Position numbers and translations under genes: made by a program
NCBI GenBank assembly: GCA_903928915.1
Contig: CAIYSL010000049.1
Location: forward strand, 1 to 49,529
Source: an uncultured Syntrophobacterales bacterium
GTDB lineage: Bacteria > Desulfobacterota > Syntrophia > Syntrophales > UBA5619
Direction: 5' to 3'
Length of the DNA stretch: 49,529 nt
The notes under the pieces: model-generated
Told to the model about the DNA's origin: nothing
What the model saw: only the letters and a program-made list of their open reading frames with translations
The model's database searches: none
Shown here: positions 9,160 through 18,379 of the stretch, piece by piece
Position numbering within the stretch: the first letter of the stretch is position 1
How the letters are laid out: the number at the start of each line of letters is the position of its first letter

Positions 9160-9188
9160 TTGACAGCGCCTCCGCGGTATGCGAATAA
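9160..9188 (+). promoter_or_regulatory. Possible promoter for the secreted metalloprotease
   Basis: TTGACA at 9160-9165 is followed after 17 bases by GAATAA in an AT-rich patch. The minus 10 element is weak. It is divergent from the DAHP synthase promoter 31 bases away. Confidence 0.3.
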
Positions 9189-9282
9189 AATTGGAAAGCC
9201 GCGTCATTCCGGCAGCATGGTCGGATTCGCTGCGGCCATCGCGCCTGGTATGGGTTATCCTTTTTCATTCGTGAGGGAGTGT

Positions 9283-12153
9283 ATGCCGAAAAAGAACCGT
9301 CCATCGCAAGCCACGGTCCGGACAACGCTGCGGCGCATAGGGCTGCTGATCCTCTGCATCGTCCTGCTGGGCTCGGCCGCTGCGTACGCCGCGGAGTTTT
9401 CCCTGATCGTCGAGCCGGCGGGCCCGCAGGCCCTGGTGCAGCGTCAGACGACCGACCGGAAAGGCCCCTTCAAGTCCGCCCTGCGGTGGCGCCGCGTCGA
9501 TCTGCTGAACCGACTGGCCCAGGCCGACGGGATCGCCGCGGGGGATGAGCTCGTCCTCAACCTCTTCCCCGACGCCACGTACCACGCTACGATCGACCGC
9601 GTTTCCGCCAACAGGCAGGGTACGGTCACCGTGCGCGGCCGCCTGAGGAACTACCCGCTGGGGTACGTGCTCGTCACCACCACCGGCGACCGCAGCCTCG
9701 CGACGGTCAGTGTGCCTGAGCTGGGGGTGGAGTACACGATCCTGTTCGACCCGGACTCGCAGGGGCACTACCTGCTCGATCAGGACCCGGCAGCACAAGA
9801 CAAGCTGCCCGAGGGTCCCGTCGTGCGGCCGCGGCCCCCCACGCCGGAGCAGCGGCAGGAGGTGGAGACGCTCCGGGAGCGGATCCAGCTCAATCAGGCC
9901 CTCCCCGATTCCCCGGTCACCGTCGATGTCCTGGTGGTCTACACCCCGGCGGCACGGAGCTGGGCCGTTACGAACGAGGGGAGCATCGCCAACACGATCG
10001 CCCAGGCAATGGCGAAAGGGCAGCTCGCCGCGGACAACAGCAATACGCTGCTCACCGTGAACCTGGTCCACTCCCAGGAGGTCAGCTACACCGAAAGCGG
10101 CGATTCCGGGGTCGACCTGGACCGCCTGCAGAATCCGGGCGACGGCCATCTCGACGTCGTGCACACCCTGCGCAACACCTACGCCGCCGACCTGGTGGTG
10201 CTGCTCGAGATGGTCAACGATGTGGGGGGGATCGGGTACCTGCTCGAATCACCCGCAGGCGAGCCGGCCTGGGCCTTCTCGATCACCCGGGTCCAGCAAG
10301 CTCGCGATACCTACACCGTAATCCACGAGATCGGCCACAACATGGGGCTCAGCCATCACAAGCTCCAGACCGCCGAACCCGGACCCGGGATATTCTCCTA
10401 CTCCGCAGGGTGGCGCTGGACCAGCAGCGCCGACCTCGGCCGGTACTGCTCGATCATGACCTACGAGCAGGGGATATTCTTTGCCGACGGGATCAACCAC
10501 ACGCGGGTGGCCTATTTTTCCAACCCCGGGATCGCCTACCTGGGGACGGCGACGGGGCACGCCGCCGACGGGGACAACGCCCGCACCCTGCGGGAGACCA
10601 AGGCGGTCGTCGCCGCCTACCGCCAGGCCACCCCCTCCTGCACGTACACCCTCAACCCGATAAGCGCGGTCTTCGGCGCCTCGGCCGCCACGGGGTCCGT
10701 TGCGGTGACCGCCTCAGCGGCGAGCTGCGCCTGGACGGTCGCGAATAACGCCCTCTGGATTACGATCACCGCGGGCAGCGCGGGCACCGGCAGCGGAACG
10801 GTCTCCTACTCCATCTCTGCCAATGAGACGGGCAGCGGCAGGACCGGAACGCTGACGATCGCCGGCCAGACCTTCACCGTTACCCAGAGCGGCGGCAGCC
10901 TGCTGTACTTCCCCCATGTGGACACGAACCTCCCCTGGCGGACCGAGATCGCCGTGATCAACACGAGCCCCACGCAGACCGTCACCGGCACCCTGCGGGG
11001 GTACAGCAACGCCGGAGGGCTCGTGGAGACCATCGGCGGGATCACCCTTTCCGGCCACGGCCGGCGGCAGGTCCTCGTTGCGAACGAGTTCACCAGCCAC
11101 GGGAGTATCGGCTACATCGTCTTCGAAGCGAGCGCCCCCACCGTCCAGGGCTATACCAAGTTCTTCCAGGAAGGCGTCTATCGGGCAGCGGTCCCGGCGG
11201 TACGGGGTACGGAAGTGAACACCGGCGACATCCGCGTCCCCCACATCGACTCGAGCGCCTTCTGGTGGACCGGCATCAGTCTGGTGAACACCACCGCCTC
11301 GACGAAGGTCCTGACCATCAGCTTCAACACCGGCCAGAGCGTGCAGCGGACGCTCACCGCGGGCCAGCACGACGCCTTCGCGATCCGGGACCTGTTCGGA
11401 GGCCAGCCCCAGCCGGCGATCCAGTCGGCAGCGATCACGGGATCGAACGGAATCATCGGCCTGGAACTGTTCGGCAGCCTGAGCGGCGGCAGCCAGCTGG
11501 AGGGGGTCCTGCTCACCGACAACACATTCTCGACCCTCACCTATCCCCACGTGGCCTCTGACGGATGGTGGACCGGGATCGTGGCCTACAACCCGTCGGA
11601 CCTGGCCTGTACGATCACCGTCACCCCCTACGACGTCAGCGGAGGCCAGCTCACCCCCCAAACCCGAGCCCTCGGCGGGAAGGAGAAATACGTCGGTGCG
11701 GCAGGGGTCGATCTCCTGCTCCCGGCGGGGACCGCATGGCTCAGGATAGACGCAACGCGGCCTCTGGTCGGGTTTGAGCTGTTCGGCACGGCCGACGGGA
11801 GGCAGCTGGCGGCCTACGGGGGAGGGGGGGGCGGTTCGACGTCGGGCGTCTTCCCCAAGATCGAGAAGAACGGGGGCTGGACCGGAATCGCCTTCGTCAA
11901 CTCGGATCCCCTGCCGGCGTCGGTCACCCTGACCGCCTACACCGACGCGGGAACGGTGGTGGGCATCCCCCGGATGCTCACCCTCGGCGGCCGCGCCAAG
12001 GTGGTCGATCTCGTGCAGGACATCTTCAGCGGGCAGGACATCGGGAGCGCCACCTACGTCGCCTACACATCGACGGGAACCGTCGTGGGGTTCCAGATCA
12101 ACGGCAGCGCCGACAACGCGCTGCTCGACGGTCTCCCCGCGCTCGCCAACTGA
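9283..12153 (+). CDS. Secreted metzincin-type metalloprotease with BACON domain and C-terminal beta repeats
   Basis: A 956-residue exported protein. A signal peptide with an Arg-rich start and a hydrophobic run ends near residue 38 (AYAAE). The catalytic domain has HEIGHNMGLSH (His348, Glu349, His352, His358), which fits HExxHxxGxxH, and a Met-turn SIMTYE near residue 392. Residues about 449-535 form a BACON domain (CAWTVANNALWITI, GTLTIAGQTFTVTQSG). The remaining 420 residues hold about four beta-rich repeats, each marked by P-H/K followed by W-TGI-VN. It probably degrades or binds extracellular protein or glycan. GAGGGAG precedes the ATG at short spacing, and an in-frame GTG at 9271 is a possible alternative start. 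Confidence 0.88.
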   Translation: MPKKNRPSQATVRTTLRRIGLLILCIVLLGSAAAYAAEFSLIVEPAGPQALVQRQTTDRKGPFKSALRWRRVDLLNRLAQADGIAAGDELVLNLFPDATYHATIDRVSANRQGTVTVRGRLRNYPLGYVLVTTTGDRSLATVSVPELGVEYTILFDPDSQGHYLLDQDPAAQDKLPEGPVVRPRPPTPEQRQEVETLRERIQLNQALPDSPVTVDVLVVYTPAARSWAVTNEGSIANTIAQAMAKGQLAADNSNTLLTVNLVHSQEVSYTESGDSGVDLDRLQNPGDGHLDVVHTLRNTYAADLVVLLEMVNDVGGIGYLLESPAGEPAWAFSITRVQQARDTYTVIHEIGHNMGLSHHKLQTAEPGPGIFSYSAGWRWTSSADLGRYCSIMTYEQGIFFADGINHTRVAYFSNPGIAYLGTATGHAADGDNARTLRETKAVVAAYRQATPSCTYTLNPISAVFGASAATGSVAVTASAASCAWTVANNALWITITAGSAGTGSGTVSYSISANETGSGRTGTLTIAGQTFTVTQSGGSLLYFPHVDTNLPWRTEIAVINTSPTQTVTGTLRGYSNAGGLVETIGGITLSGHGRRQVLVANEFTSHGSIGYIVFEASAPTVQGYTKFFQEGVYRAAVPAVRGTEVNTGDIRVPHIDSSAFWWTGISLVNTTASTKVLTISFNTGQSVQRTLTAGQHDAFAIRDLFGGQPQPAIQSAAITGSNGIIGLELFGSLSGGSQLEGVLLTDNTFSTLTYPHVASDGWWTGIVAYNPSDLACTITVTPYDVSGGQLTPQTRALGGKEKYVGAAGVDLLLPAGTAWLRIDATRPLVGFELFGTADGRQLAAYGGGGGGSTSGVFPKIEKNGGWTGIAFVNSDPLPASVTLTAYTDAGTVVGIPRMLTLGGRAKVVDLVQDIFSGQDIGSATYVAYTSTGTVVGFQINGSADNALLDGLPALAN

Positions 12154-12162
12154 GGGCAGCGG

Positions 12163-12197
12163 AAAAAAAAGGGGGGGGCGGATACTTCCGCCTCCCC
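12163..12197 (-). terminator. Rho-independent terminator of perR-rubrerythrin
   Basis: Read on the minus strand, an 11-bp GC-rich stem (12172-12182 with 12187-12197, one G-U pair, 4-base loop) is followed directly by eight T residues (12163-12170). It lies about 60 bases past the rubrerythrin stop. Confidence 0.85.
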
Positions 12198-12257
12198 GTG
12201 ACCAACGTCGATCCTCCGCCCCGGGCACCCCGGCAGTGGTGTGCCGGCGGCGTTCCT

Positions 12258-12752
12258 TCAGTCGACCTTCTTGAAGGCCTGCTTCTTCGCCCCGCAGACC
12301 GGACAGGTATCGGGCGGCTCGCCCTCGACCGTATGGCCGCAGACGGTGCACACGTAGTAGTCGGTCTCGGCATTGCTGCCGAACTGATCCAGGGCCTTCT
12401 GGTACAGCGCGGCATGGACCTTCTCGACCTCGTTGGCGATGGTGAAGGACCGCAGCGCCCCCTTGTTTCCCTCCGCTTCCGCGTCCTTAATCATGGCGGG
12501 GTACATCTGCTGGAATTCGTACGACTCCCCGCTGATGGCGGCCGCGAGATTCTCCCGCGTCCCTTTTATCGCCCCCAGCTCCCGGAGGTGGTTGTGGGCA
12601 TGGATCGTCTCCGCCTCTGCCGCCGCCCTGAACAATCTGGCTATCTGCCCGTACCCCTCCTGCTCCGCTTTCTTCGCGAAGGCAAGATACTTCCTGTTCG
12701 CCTGGCTCTCCCCGGCAAACGCCGCCTGTAGATCTTGTTCCGTCTTTGCCAT
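12258..12752 (-). CDS. rbr: Rubrerythrin
   Basis: A 164-residue peroxide-reducing non-haem iron protein. The four-helix di-iron domain has the paired Glu/His motifs (AGES near 13, EAETIHAHNH near 46, GESYE near 75, NEVEKVH near 106). The C-terminal rubredoxin domain carries two CxxC knuckles (CTVC and CPVC) for one Fe. It reduces hydrogen peroxide with electrons from NADH through rubredoxin-type donors, a typical defence of anaerobes. AAGGAGAAAAGGG precedes the ATG. It lies 64 bases downstream of the PerR-type gene, and a strong terminator follows it. Confidence 0.97.
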   Translation of the reverse strand: MAKTEQDLQAAFAGESQANRKYLAFAKKAEQEGYGQIARLFRAAAEAETIHAHNHLRELGAIKGTRENLAAAISGESYEFQQMYPAMIKDAEAEGNKGALRSFTIANEVEKVHAALYQKALDQFGSNAETDYYVCTVCGHTVEGEPPDTCPVCGAKKQAFKKVD

Positions 12753-12816
12753 ACCCTTTTCTCCTTTGCAGTGTTAGTTGGTATCATCGACCGTCATGGT
12801 CCGTTCCTCTGCTTTG

Positions 12817-13341
12817 CTATCCTGAGCCGGGCTCCCCTGTCCGGCGCGCTGCGCGCTTTGGGGGCGCGGCGGCGGCACTACCCCTGTCCGCCCTGCGGGG
12901 TTTGTCCGGACGCGTCGACCCTCCGCGCCGGCCCTGCGCCGGGGCGTCCGCGTCCGAACAACAGCGGCAGATGCCGTAAAACTCCACGTGGTTCCCCAGC
13001 AGGTTGAATTCGGCCCGGTCCCTGCCGGGAATGGCGAGATCGAAGGAGGCATGGATATCGACGATCCGTTTGCACCGCACGCAGATCAGGTGGTGGTGCG
13101 GTTCGGGGTTCGGGTCGAACCGCTTCCGCGCGGGGTCGATCGTCAGCTCCAGGAGCTCTCCCCGCCGGCGCAGCGTTTCGAGCGTGTTGTAGACTGTGGC
13201 GAAAGACATGGTGGGGAAGCGCTGCGCTACCGCCGTATAGATATCCTCCGCCGATGGGTGAGCGGTGTTGTCCTTGAGGTAATCGAATATGGCCAGCCGC
13301 TGCGGGGTTAGCTTCAGGCCGTTCGGTTTTGTTTCTTCCAT
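12817..13341 (-). CDS. perR: Fur-family repressor, PerR-like, with unusual C-terminal tail
   Basis: A 174-residue metal-dependent repressor. The N-terminal winged helix runs from residue 8 to about 80 (TPQRLAIFDYL, TVYNTLETL). The metal region has HHHLICVRC and a second cysteine pair in CRCC that would complete the structural zinc site. Members usually end soon after the second cysteine pair, but here about 45 more residues rich in Arg, Pro, Ala and Gly follow. They may be a real tail or the product of a frameshift. The gene has its own promoter with a Per-like box just downstream of the predicted start point. Co-location with rubrerythrin supports peroxide sensing rather than iron sensing. 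No strong ribosome site is visible. Confidence 0.9.
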   Translation of the reverse strand: MEETKPNGLKLTPQRLAIFDYLKDNTAHPSAEDIYTAVAQRFPTMSFATVYNTLETLRRRGELLELTIDPARKRFDPNPEPHHHLICVRCKRIVDIHASFDLAIPGRDRAEFNLLGNHVEFYGICRCCSDADAPAQGRRGGSTRPDKPRRADRGSAAAAPPKRAARRTGEPGSG

Positions 13342-13354
13342 GGCGCGCCTGTGT

Positions 13355-13369
13355 TTAGAATGATTATTT
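13355..13369 (-). promoter_or_regulatory. Per-box-like operator
   Basis: Plus-strand TTAGAATGATTATTT matches the PerR box TTATAATNATTATAA at 11 of 14 defined positions. It sits at the predicted transcription start of the perR-like gene, where bound repressor would block transcription. Confidence 0.6.
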
Positions 13370-13377
13370 TTTTGGAA

Positions 13378-13407
13378 CTTATATCATCATGGAGCTGTTC
13401 TTGTCAA
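13378..13407 (-). promoter_or_regulatory. Sigma-70 promoter of perR-rubrerythrin
   Basis: On the minus strand TTGACA (13402-13407) and TATAAG (13378-13383) are 18 bases apart. Start point would be near 13371, immediately before the Per-like box. Confidence 0.6.
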
Positions 13408-13420
13408 GCACTATTTCCCC

Positions 13421-16400
13421 TCAGCCGAGGGTGCGCGGCAGGACCCCGTCCCAGCGGTCCCCCAGCGCCCGGAGCAGCGCCAGCCGCAGCTGCTCCTCGT
13501 CGACCTCGCCGTCCCGCGAGGCCAGCGAGGCGATGGCCGTCCTGCCGGGCGAACCGCCGGCAGCCAGGATGGAGGGGACCAGCATCTCCCCCATCCCGGC
13601 AACCATACACCCCTGCGGCGCCGCGTTCAGGATCAGGTCGACCCCCTCGCGGCAGCGCAGCACCGCCTCGCCCACGAAGGGCACCAGCTCGCCGTAAGGC
13701 TTGCCCGTGGGGATGATCGGCTCCGCGGCGGCATACACCTCGGCCATCGGATGGGGCATCGGGACCCCGGCGGCGGCGTACAGGGGGCGGGCGAGGAGGT
13801 TCCGCAGGTTAGCGATGGTCCCGAGGGTATCACGGCAGACCTGCCGGTCCTCCGCCGCCTCTGCCGCGGGGGAACCGTCCCCTTCCGCCGCGCGATCGGC
13901 GAGCCGGCCGCGGGCGTCGAGCAGCCGGGTGAACAGCAGCGCCTCGAAGTAACACCACGTGGGGGCCACGGTCAGCGCGAAGGCGCCGTAGCCGAGGTGA
14001 TCGTTCAGCAACCGGAGGATCGCCTCGCACTGGGCCGTCCGCATGTACACCTCCCCGTCCAGATGGATCCGGACGGGTTGCCAGTCGGACCGGCCGTCGC
14101 CCCGGGCGGGCGGCGTCCAGCGCCGGGCAAAGTCGCGAAACAGCCCGGCTAGCCCGAAATTGTTCCAGAGCCCGTAGCCGAGGTACTTCGCGGCGCCGGC
14201 CAGCGCGGGCGCGCGGCGCGAAACCGCCTGTACCAGGCGCGCCGCAGCGGGTCCCGGCGGGGCGCCGAATTCGATCTGCCGGTGGACGGCTTGCTTGAGC
14301 CCGCGGTACTCCCGTTCGAGGGCCCGGAACTGAGCCTCGTCGCGGCACCGGGTCGCGGCCTTCGCCAGGAGGCTGTGGAAGAGGCCGTGGACCACGACCC
14401 CCTGGTAGCCGAGGATGCCCGCCCAGGGGGCCACGGCCGTCAGGACGTCGCCGCGGTCGACGAGGCCGCTGGAGATGTTTTCCAGGAACCTGACCTGTAC
14501 CGGCCCGCCGCCCCCGCCCGGGGCCGGGCAGGAGACCTCCGGCCCGCCGAACACGGCGGCGAACGCCAGTTTGAAGACGTGGATGTACTGCCCGAGGCGG
14601 CAGGGTCCGTCGCCGCCGTTCATGAACAGGACGATCCGGTCCTTCCCCCGGACGAGCGGGTCGTCCGCGCGCCTCCGGGCGAGGAAATCCTCCACGGCCC
14701 CGAGCATGTCCGCGAACACGGCCGCCAGCGGGACGCATACGGCGTCTCCCACGTGCTGCCGGCCCAGCCGGCCCTTGGCCTCGAGGTCATACCCCTCGTC
14801 CGTGTAACTGTCGACCACGGTAACCCCCATGGCGCGGATCACCGCCGTGATGACGCGGTTGTCGCCGAGGGTGGGCACATGGACCACGTCCCGGCCCGGG
14901 TCGAGACCGTCGAGGGCGAACCCGTTCAGGACCTCCAGCCGCAGCGGCGGGCCCGCGACGGCACCCTGCAGGGCCTCCCGCTGTTCCAGGCGCCGCAGGT
15001 GGGTCATGATCCGGTTCTCCAGGTGCGCCAGCTCCGCGATGGTCCCGTCGGACTGGATCCAGAGAAAAGGCGACGGCCGGGAGATCTCCTGCATCAGCGG
15101 GGCCGTCATGCTGTCCGGGCCGCACCGGAAGGTGGTCAGGACCGCGTGGGAGATCCGGGAGCGCCCCTCCCCCTCCTCGAGCGAGCGCACGGCCGCCTTC
15201 AGCCGGGCATGGCCGATCAGCCTGTGGAGCCGCCGCCGCACCACGGCGTCGATCTTGGTCAGCACGTCGTGGGCGTTTCGCCAGTAGACGTGGCCGAAGC
15301 GGGGATCAAGCGCCGTGTCGAAGGCGTACGACGGCACCGGGACGATCCCCTTGTCCTTGAGGGTCTTGCTGATGTGCTGATCGTACACCCCCGGCGTGAG
15401 GACGTACTCGCGGCCGCAGACGACGGTGACGGGGGCGCCGCTCCGGGCGGCGGCCTCCAGGTAATCGGCCGTCATCTCCGCCTTCTCGTCGTCGAGCCTG
15501 GCGGTCTGCTCCCGGGCGAACCGCCAGGCCTCGCGAAAGCGGGCCGGATCGACGCTCAGGCCGGCGCGGGTGAAGAGTTCTCCCCAGGAGCGGTACAGCC
15601 GGCGCGTCAGGACCGCCTCGTCCGCATCCCCGAGGTTCGCCGCGGCCACCAGGAAGCGCGCCTTGGGGTGGGCGGCCCGGGCGAACTGGACGGCCGCCCA
15701 GATCCCCCCCTGGTTGGTCGTGCAGGTCCTGCCGAGACTCGCCCCCCCGGTGGGCAGGAAATCGATCTGCGGCAGGAAGATCAGCCCGTGCGGCTCCCCG
15801 GCCAGGCGGATGCACTGTCCCGTCGCCCCGATCGTGGGGGCGCAGGTGTCGAGGCTGAAGCACCCCTGGGCGGCGCGGATATCCTCCGCCCGCACCGTAT
15901 CGCAGTGGACGGGCAACCCCAGCGCCTCCAGCAGCTTCGCAATGCCGTAGGCATGCTGCGACAGGGTGAAGCAGCGCGGGATCACCAGCCGGTCGGGGGC
16001 CTCCGAGCGGGGGTGACGCCCGTCGATCCGCTCCCATATCTCCCGGTAGGCGTCCGGGACGGCGGCGGCCCGATCGCGGCCGGCCGGAAACTCGTTGACC
16101 GAGGTGCAGCCGCCGATGGCCAGCGCCAGCGGAGGGTCGAGCTCGCGGGAGGTGATCGCCGTCCGGGTGCAGCGCATCCGTTCGTTCCCGCAGACATGGC
16201 CCGGACAGGAGATCAGCTTGCGCTCGTACGACCAGCCGCTGAAGCGCTCCCAGTCGCAGGGCTCCGCGACGATCGGGTCCGCCTCGCCGGCGCGGGTCAG
16301 CAGGCCGTAGCAGGCGCGGTGTCCGGGATCGGGCGGGATCAGCCCGTACACCGGGCCGCGGACGTGCCGCTCCAGGCAGTCCACCGTGGCCAGCGCCAGG

Positions 16401-18178
16401 GGGTCGCTCTGCATCGTCTGCCCGTGCAGGAGCACCACCGGGTTCGGCGGGATCGTCACCTGCGGCCAGAGTGTGCGGGCCATGTTCTCCACGATGGCGT
16501 GACAGCAGGAGGCGAGGATCTCGGCGGGCGGAACCCCACGGGCCTGCATCCGCCGGGCCTCCTCCATCAGGAACACGGCACAGGTGGCGTTGCTCTTCCA
16601 GGCCCGTTCGGCCTCCCCCGCCAGCGCGTAGGCCCGCGCCACGTCGGGGACGGCCAGCAGATCCCGCAGGATGTCCATCAGGCTCCCCGTGCCGGCCGAA
16701 CACTTGCAGTTCATGGCGTTCTCGAGCAGGGCCCGGCGCCGCAGCGATATGACGGAGATCTTCGTGTCCTCGCCGCCGATGTCGACCAGCAGGCCGAAAT
16801 CCCGATTGACGGGGGCGCGGCCGCGGGCAGCGAGGAAGGCGATGTGCCCTTCGAGCAGCCCGAGGGAGCCCAGGACGTGCGCCTCGTTCTCCACCATCGT
16901 CACAATCCGGTCGCGCAGGTGGGGATAGACCGCCTGGAGGACCTTCCGGATCTGGTAGCGGCCGCTCCCGGTGAGCCCCCAGTGCTGCACGGCCAGTCCC
17001 TGCACGCCCGCCTCGCCGAGGGCGGCCAGCAGCGCGCGGACCGTCTGCAGGGCGTCGCCCTTGTTCGGGATGCAATCCCGGTACAGGATTGCGCCCCGCG
17101 GGGCCGACGCGATGGCCATCTTGGCCATGCTGGAGCCGATGTCGAGGGCGATATCGACCGGCCCAGCCGCAAGGGCGGCGATGCCGGCCGGGACCGCCGC
17201 GTCCCCACCCTGCCGGACGAACCGGTCCCCGCTGACGAGCCGCCCCCGGATCTCCCCGAACGAGGGAAGCTGCTCCCCCCGGTCGCCTCTCCTCCGGAGG
17301 GCAGGCGGCCGGGACCGGGGCGCACCCGCCGCCAGGTCCGAGGCCAGGGCGCCCATGCCCAGCATCACCGGCGAGAACCCCGCGTCGTACCGGATCAGCC
17401 GCACCCCCCGGCTGGCAAGGACGTCCGCGGCACAGTCCCGCATGAATTGCCAGCGGAAGACGCCGCCCGTCAGGATGACGCTCTCCACCCCGGCGGGGAC
17501 CCGGCCGCAGGGCTTGGCCGCCTCGGATTTCATGGTGACTGCAAGCGCGTGCGCCACGGGGATTCCCTGGTTCTTGTCGGAAACCGTCGCCGACACGCTG
17601 AAGACGCCGCAGCGCTCGGTCCGGACGGGCAGTTCCGCGCGCAGCCGGACACCTGGCTCGCCGAGATAGGGGGCCAGCAGCCGATCCGCCTCCTCCGGGG
17701 CGATCGCGAGCTTCTCCAGGATCCTCCGCAGGTTGACCCCCGAGCCGGCGCCGCAGGTGGGGTTTACCGTCACCCCCGCCAGCCGTCGAAAATCCCCGCG
17801 TCCCGCCGTGACGACGCAGTATCCCGACGCCGAAAAATCGATGATCGCGACGGAATCCGCCCTCGCCCCCGGCGGGGCGGCGCCGTTCAGCAGACAGCCT
17901 GCCGCCCTGCGGAGCACCGCTTCGGACATCAGCTGCGTCCCGCCGTCCGCGACGGCGGCGGCCTCAGCGGCAAGCTTGCCCGTCAGAAAGATCCCCGGCC
18001 GCCCTCCACCGGCGCGATCCCGACCGGCTGCGGACCCCAGTTCCGCCGCGAGGATGGCTTTGAGTTTTCCCTGGTGGGGGCGGCTGCGTTCGCTGAGCAA
18101 CCGGCCGTCGGCGGCAAGGCAGCGGATACGGATGTTTTCGATGCCCGCGTCCACCAGAAAGACGGCTCGCTCTTCCAT
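13421..18178 (-). CDS. Giant acyl-CoA dehydratase activase (two BcrAD/BadFG ATPase domains plus DUF2229 and dehydratase-like region)
   Basis: A protein of about 1,585 residues from the 2-hydroxyacyl-CoA dehydratase activator family, which uses ATP and a [4Fe-4S] cluster to drive low-potential electron transfer. The first ASKHA domain (about 1-290) has NPTCGAGSG (Cys142) and CGVFSVSA (Cys190). The second (about 335-640) has LDIGSSMAKMAI, VDIGGEDTKISV, CKCSAGTGS (Cys493) and TCAVFLMEEA (Cys533). A Cys-rich DUF2229-type region (CPGHVCGNERMRC, GGCTSVNEFP) and a dehydratase-subunit-like C-terminal part follow. The partner enzyme is not in the window. An in-frame GTG at 18196 behind a G-run is an alternative start. 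The gene stands alone on the minus strand. Confidence 0.9.
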   Translation of the reverse strand: MEERAVFLVDAGIENIRIRCLAADGRLLSERSRPHQGKLKAILAAELGSAAGRDRAGGGRPGIFLTGKLAAEAAAVADGGTQLMSEAVLRRAAGCLLNGAAPPGARADSVAIIDFSASGYCVVTAGRGDFRRLAGVTVNPTCGAGSGVNLRRILEKLAIAPEEADRLLAPYLGEPGVRLRAELPVRTERCGVFSVSATVSDKNQGIPVAHALAVTMKSEAAKPCGRVPAGVESVILTGGVFRWQFMRDCAADVLASRGVRLIRYDAGFSPVMLGMGALASDLAAGAPRSRPPALRRRGDRGEQLPSFGEIRGRLVSGDRFVRQGGDAAVPAGIAALAAGPVDIALDIGSSMAKMAIASAPRGAILYRDCIPNKGDALQTVRALLAALGEAGVQGLAVQHWGLTGSGRYQIRKVLQAVYPHLRDRIVTMVENEAHVLGSLGLLEGHIAFLAARGRAPVNRDFGLLVDIGGEDTKISVISLRRRALLENAMNCKCSAGTGSLMDILRDLLAVPDVARAYALAGEAERAWKSNATCAVFLMEEARRMQARGVPPAEILASCCHAIVENMARTLWPQVTIPPNPVVLLHGQTMQSDPLALATVDCLERHVRGPVYGLIPPDPGHRACYGLLTRAGEADPIVAEPCDWERFSGWSYERKLISCPGHVCGNERMRCTRTAITSRELDPPLALAIGGCTSVNEFPAGRDRAAAVPDAYREIWERIDGRHPRSEAPDRLVIPRCFTLSQHAYGIAKLLEALGLPVHCDTVRAEDIRAAQGCFSLDTCAPTIGATGQCIRLAGEPHGLIFLPQIDFLPTGGASLGRTCTTNQGGIWAAVQFARAAHPKARFLVAAANLGDADEAVLTRRLYRSWGELFTRAGLSVDPARFREAWRFAREQTARLDDEKAEMTADYLEAAARSGAPVTVVCGREYVLTPGVYDQHISKTLKDKGIVPVPSYAFDTALDPRFGHVYWRNAHDVLTKIDAVVRRRLHRLIGHARLKAAVRSLEEGEGRSRISHAVLTTFRCGPDSMTAPLMQEISRPSPFLWIQSDGTIAELAHLENRIMTHLRRLEQREALQGAVAGPPLRLEVLNGFALDGLDPGRDVVHVPTLGDNRVITAVIRAMGVTVVDSYTDEGYDLEAKGRLGRQHVGDAVCVPLAAVFADMLGAVEDFLARRRADDPLVRGKDRIVLFMNGGDGPCRLGQYIHVFKLAFAAVFGGPEVSCPAPGGGGGPVQVRFLENISSGLVDRGDVLTAVAPWAGILGYQGVVVHGLFHSLLAKAATRCRDEAQFRALEREYRGLKQAVHRQIEFGAPPGPAAARLVQAVSRRAPALAGAAKYLGYGLWNNFGLAGLFRDFARRWTPPARGDGRSDWQPVRIHLDGEVYMRTAQCEAILRLLNDHLGYGAFALTVAPTWCYFEALLFTRLLDARGRLADRAAEGDGSPAAEAAEDRQVCRDTLGTIANLRNLLARPLYAAAGVPMPHPMAEVYAAAEPIIPTGKPYGELVPFVGEAVLRCREGVDLILNAAPQGCMVAGMGEMLVPSILAAGGSPGRTAIASLASRDGEVDEEQLRLALLRALGDRWDGVLPRTLG

Positions 18179-18379
18179 ACCGTTTTGCCTCTGCACCGTT
18201 TGCCCCCCTGTCGTGCCCCGGAGAGCGGCACCCTCCCCGCCCCGGTGCGGGCCGGCGGGACTCTCCGTGGCCCCTGCGGCCTGCGGGGAGTGTACAGGAC
18301 CCGACTGCCCCGTTCAACAACATATTTCCCCCGTACCCCGCCCCCGGCCGCATGCGACGCTCACCGGCCAACCTTTCCC

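Noticed and set aside
7609-9282. A 5' extension of the metalloprotease frame by more than 500 codons
   Set aside because: It runs antisense through the zincin and DAHP synthase genes; the signal peptide and ribosome site place the start at 9283.
11818-11834. G-run in the metalloprotease gene as a possible frameshift or phase-variation tract
   Set aside because: The frame continues normally on both sides and the run encodes a Gly linker; nothing shows slippage.
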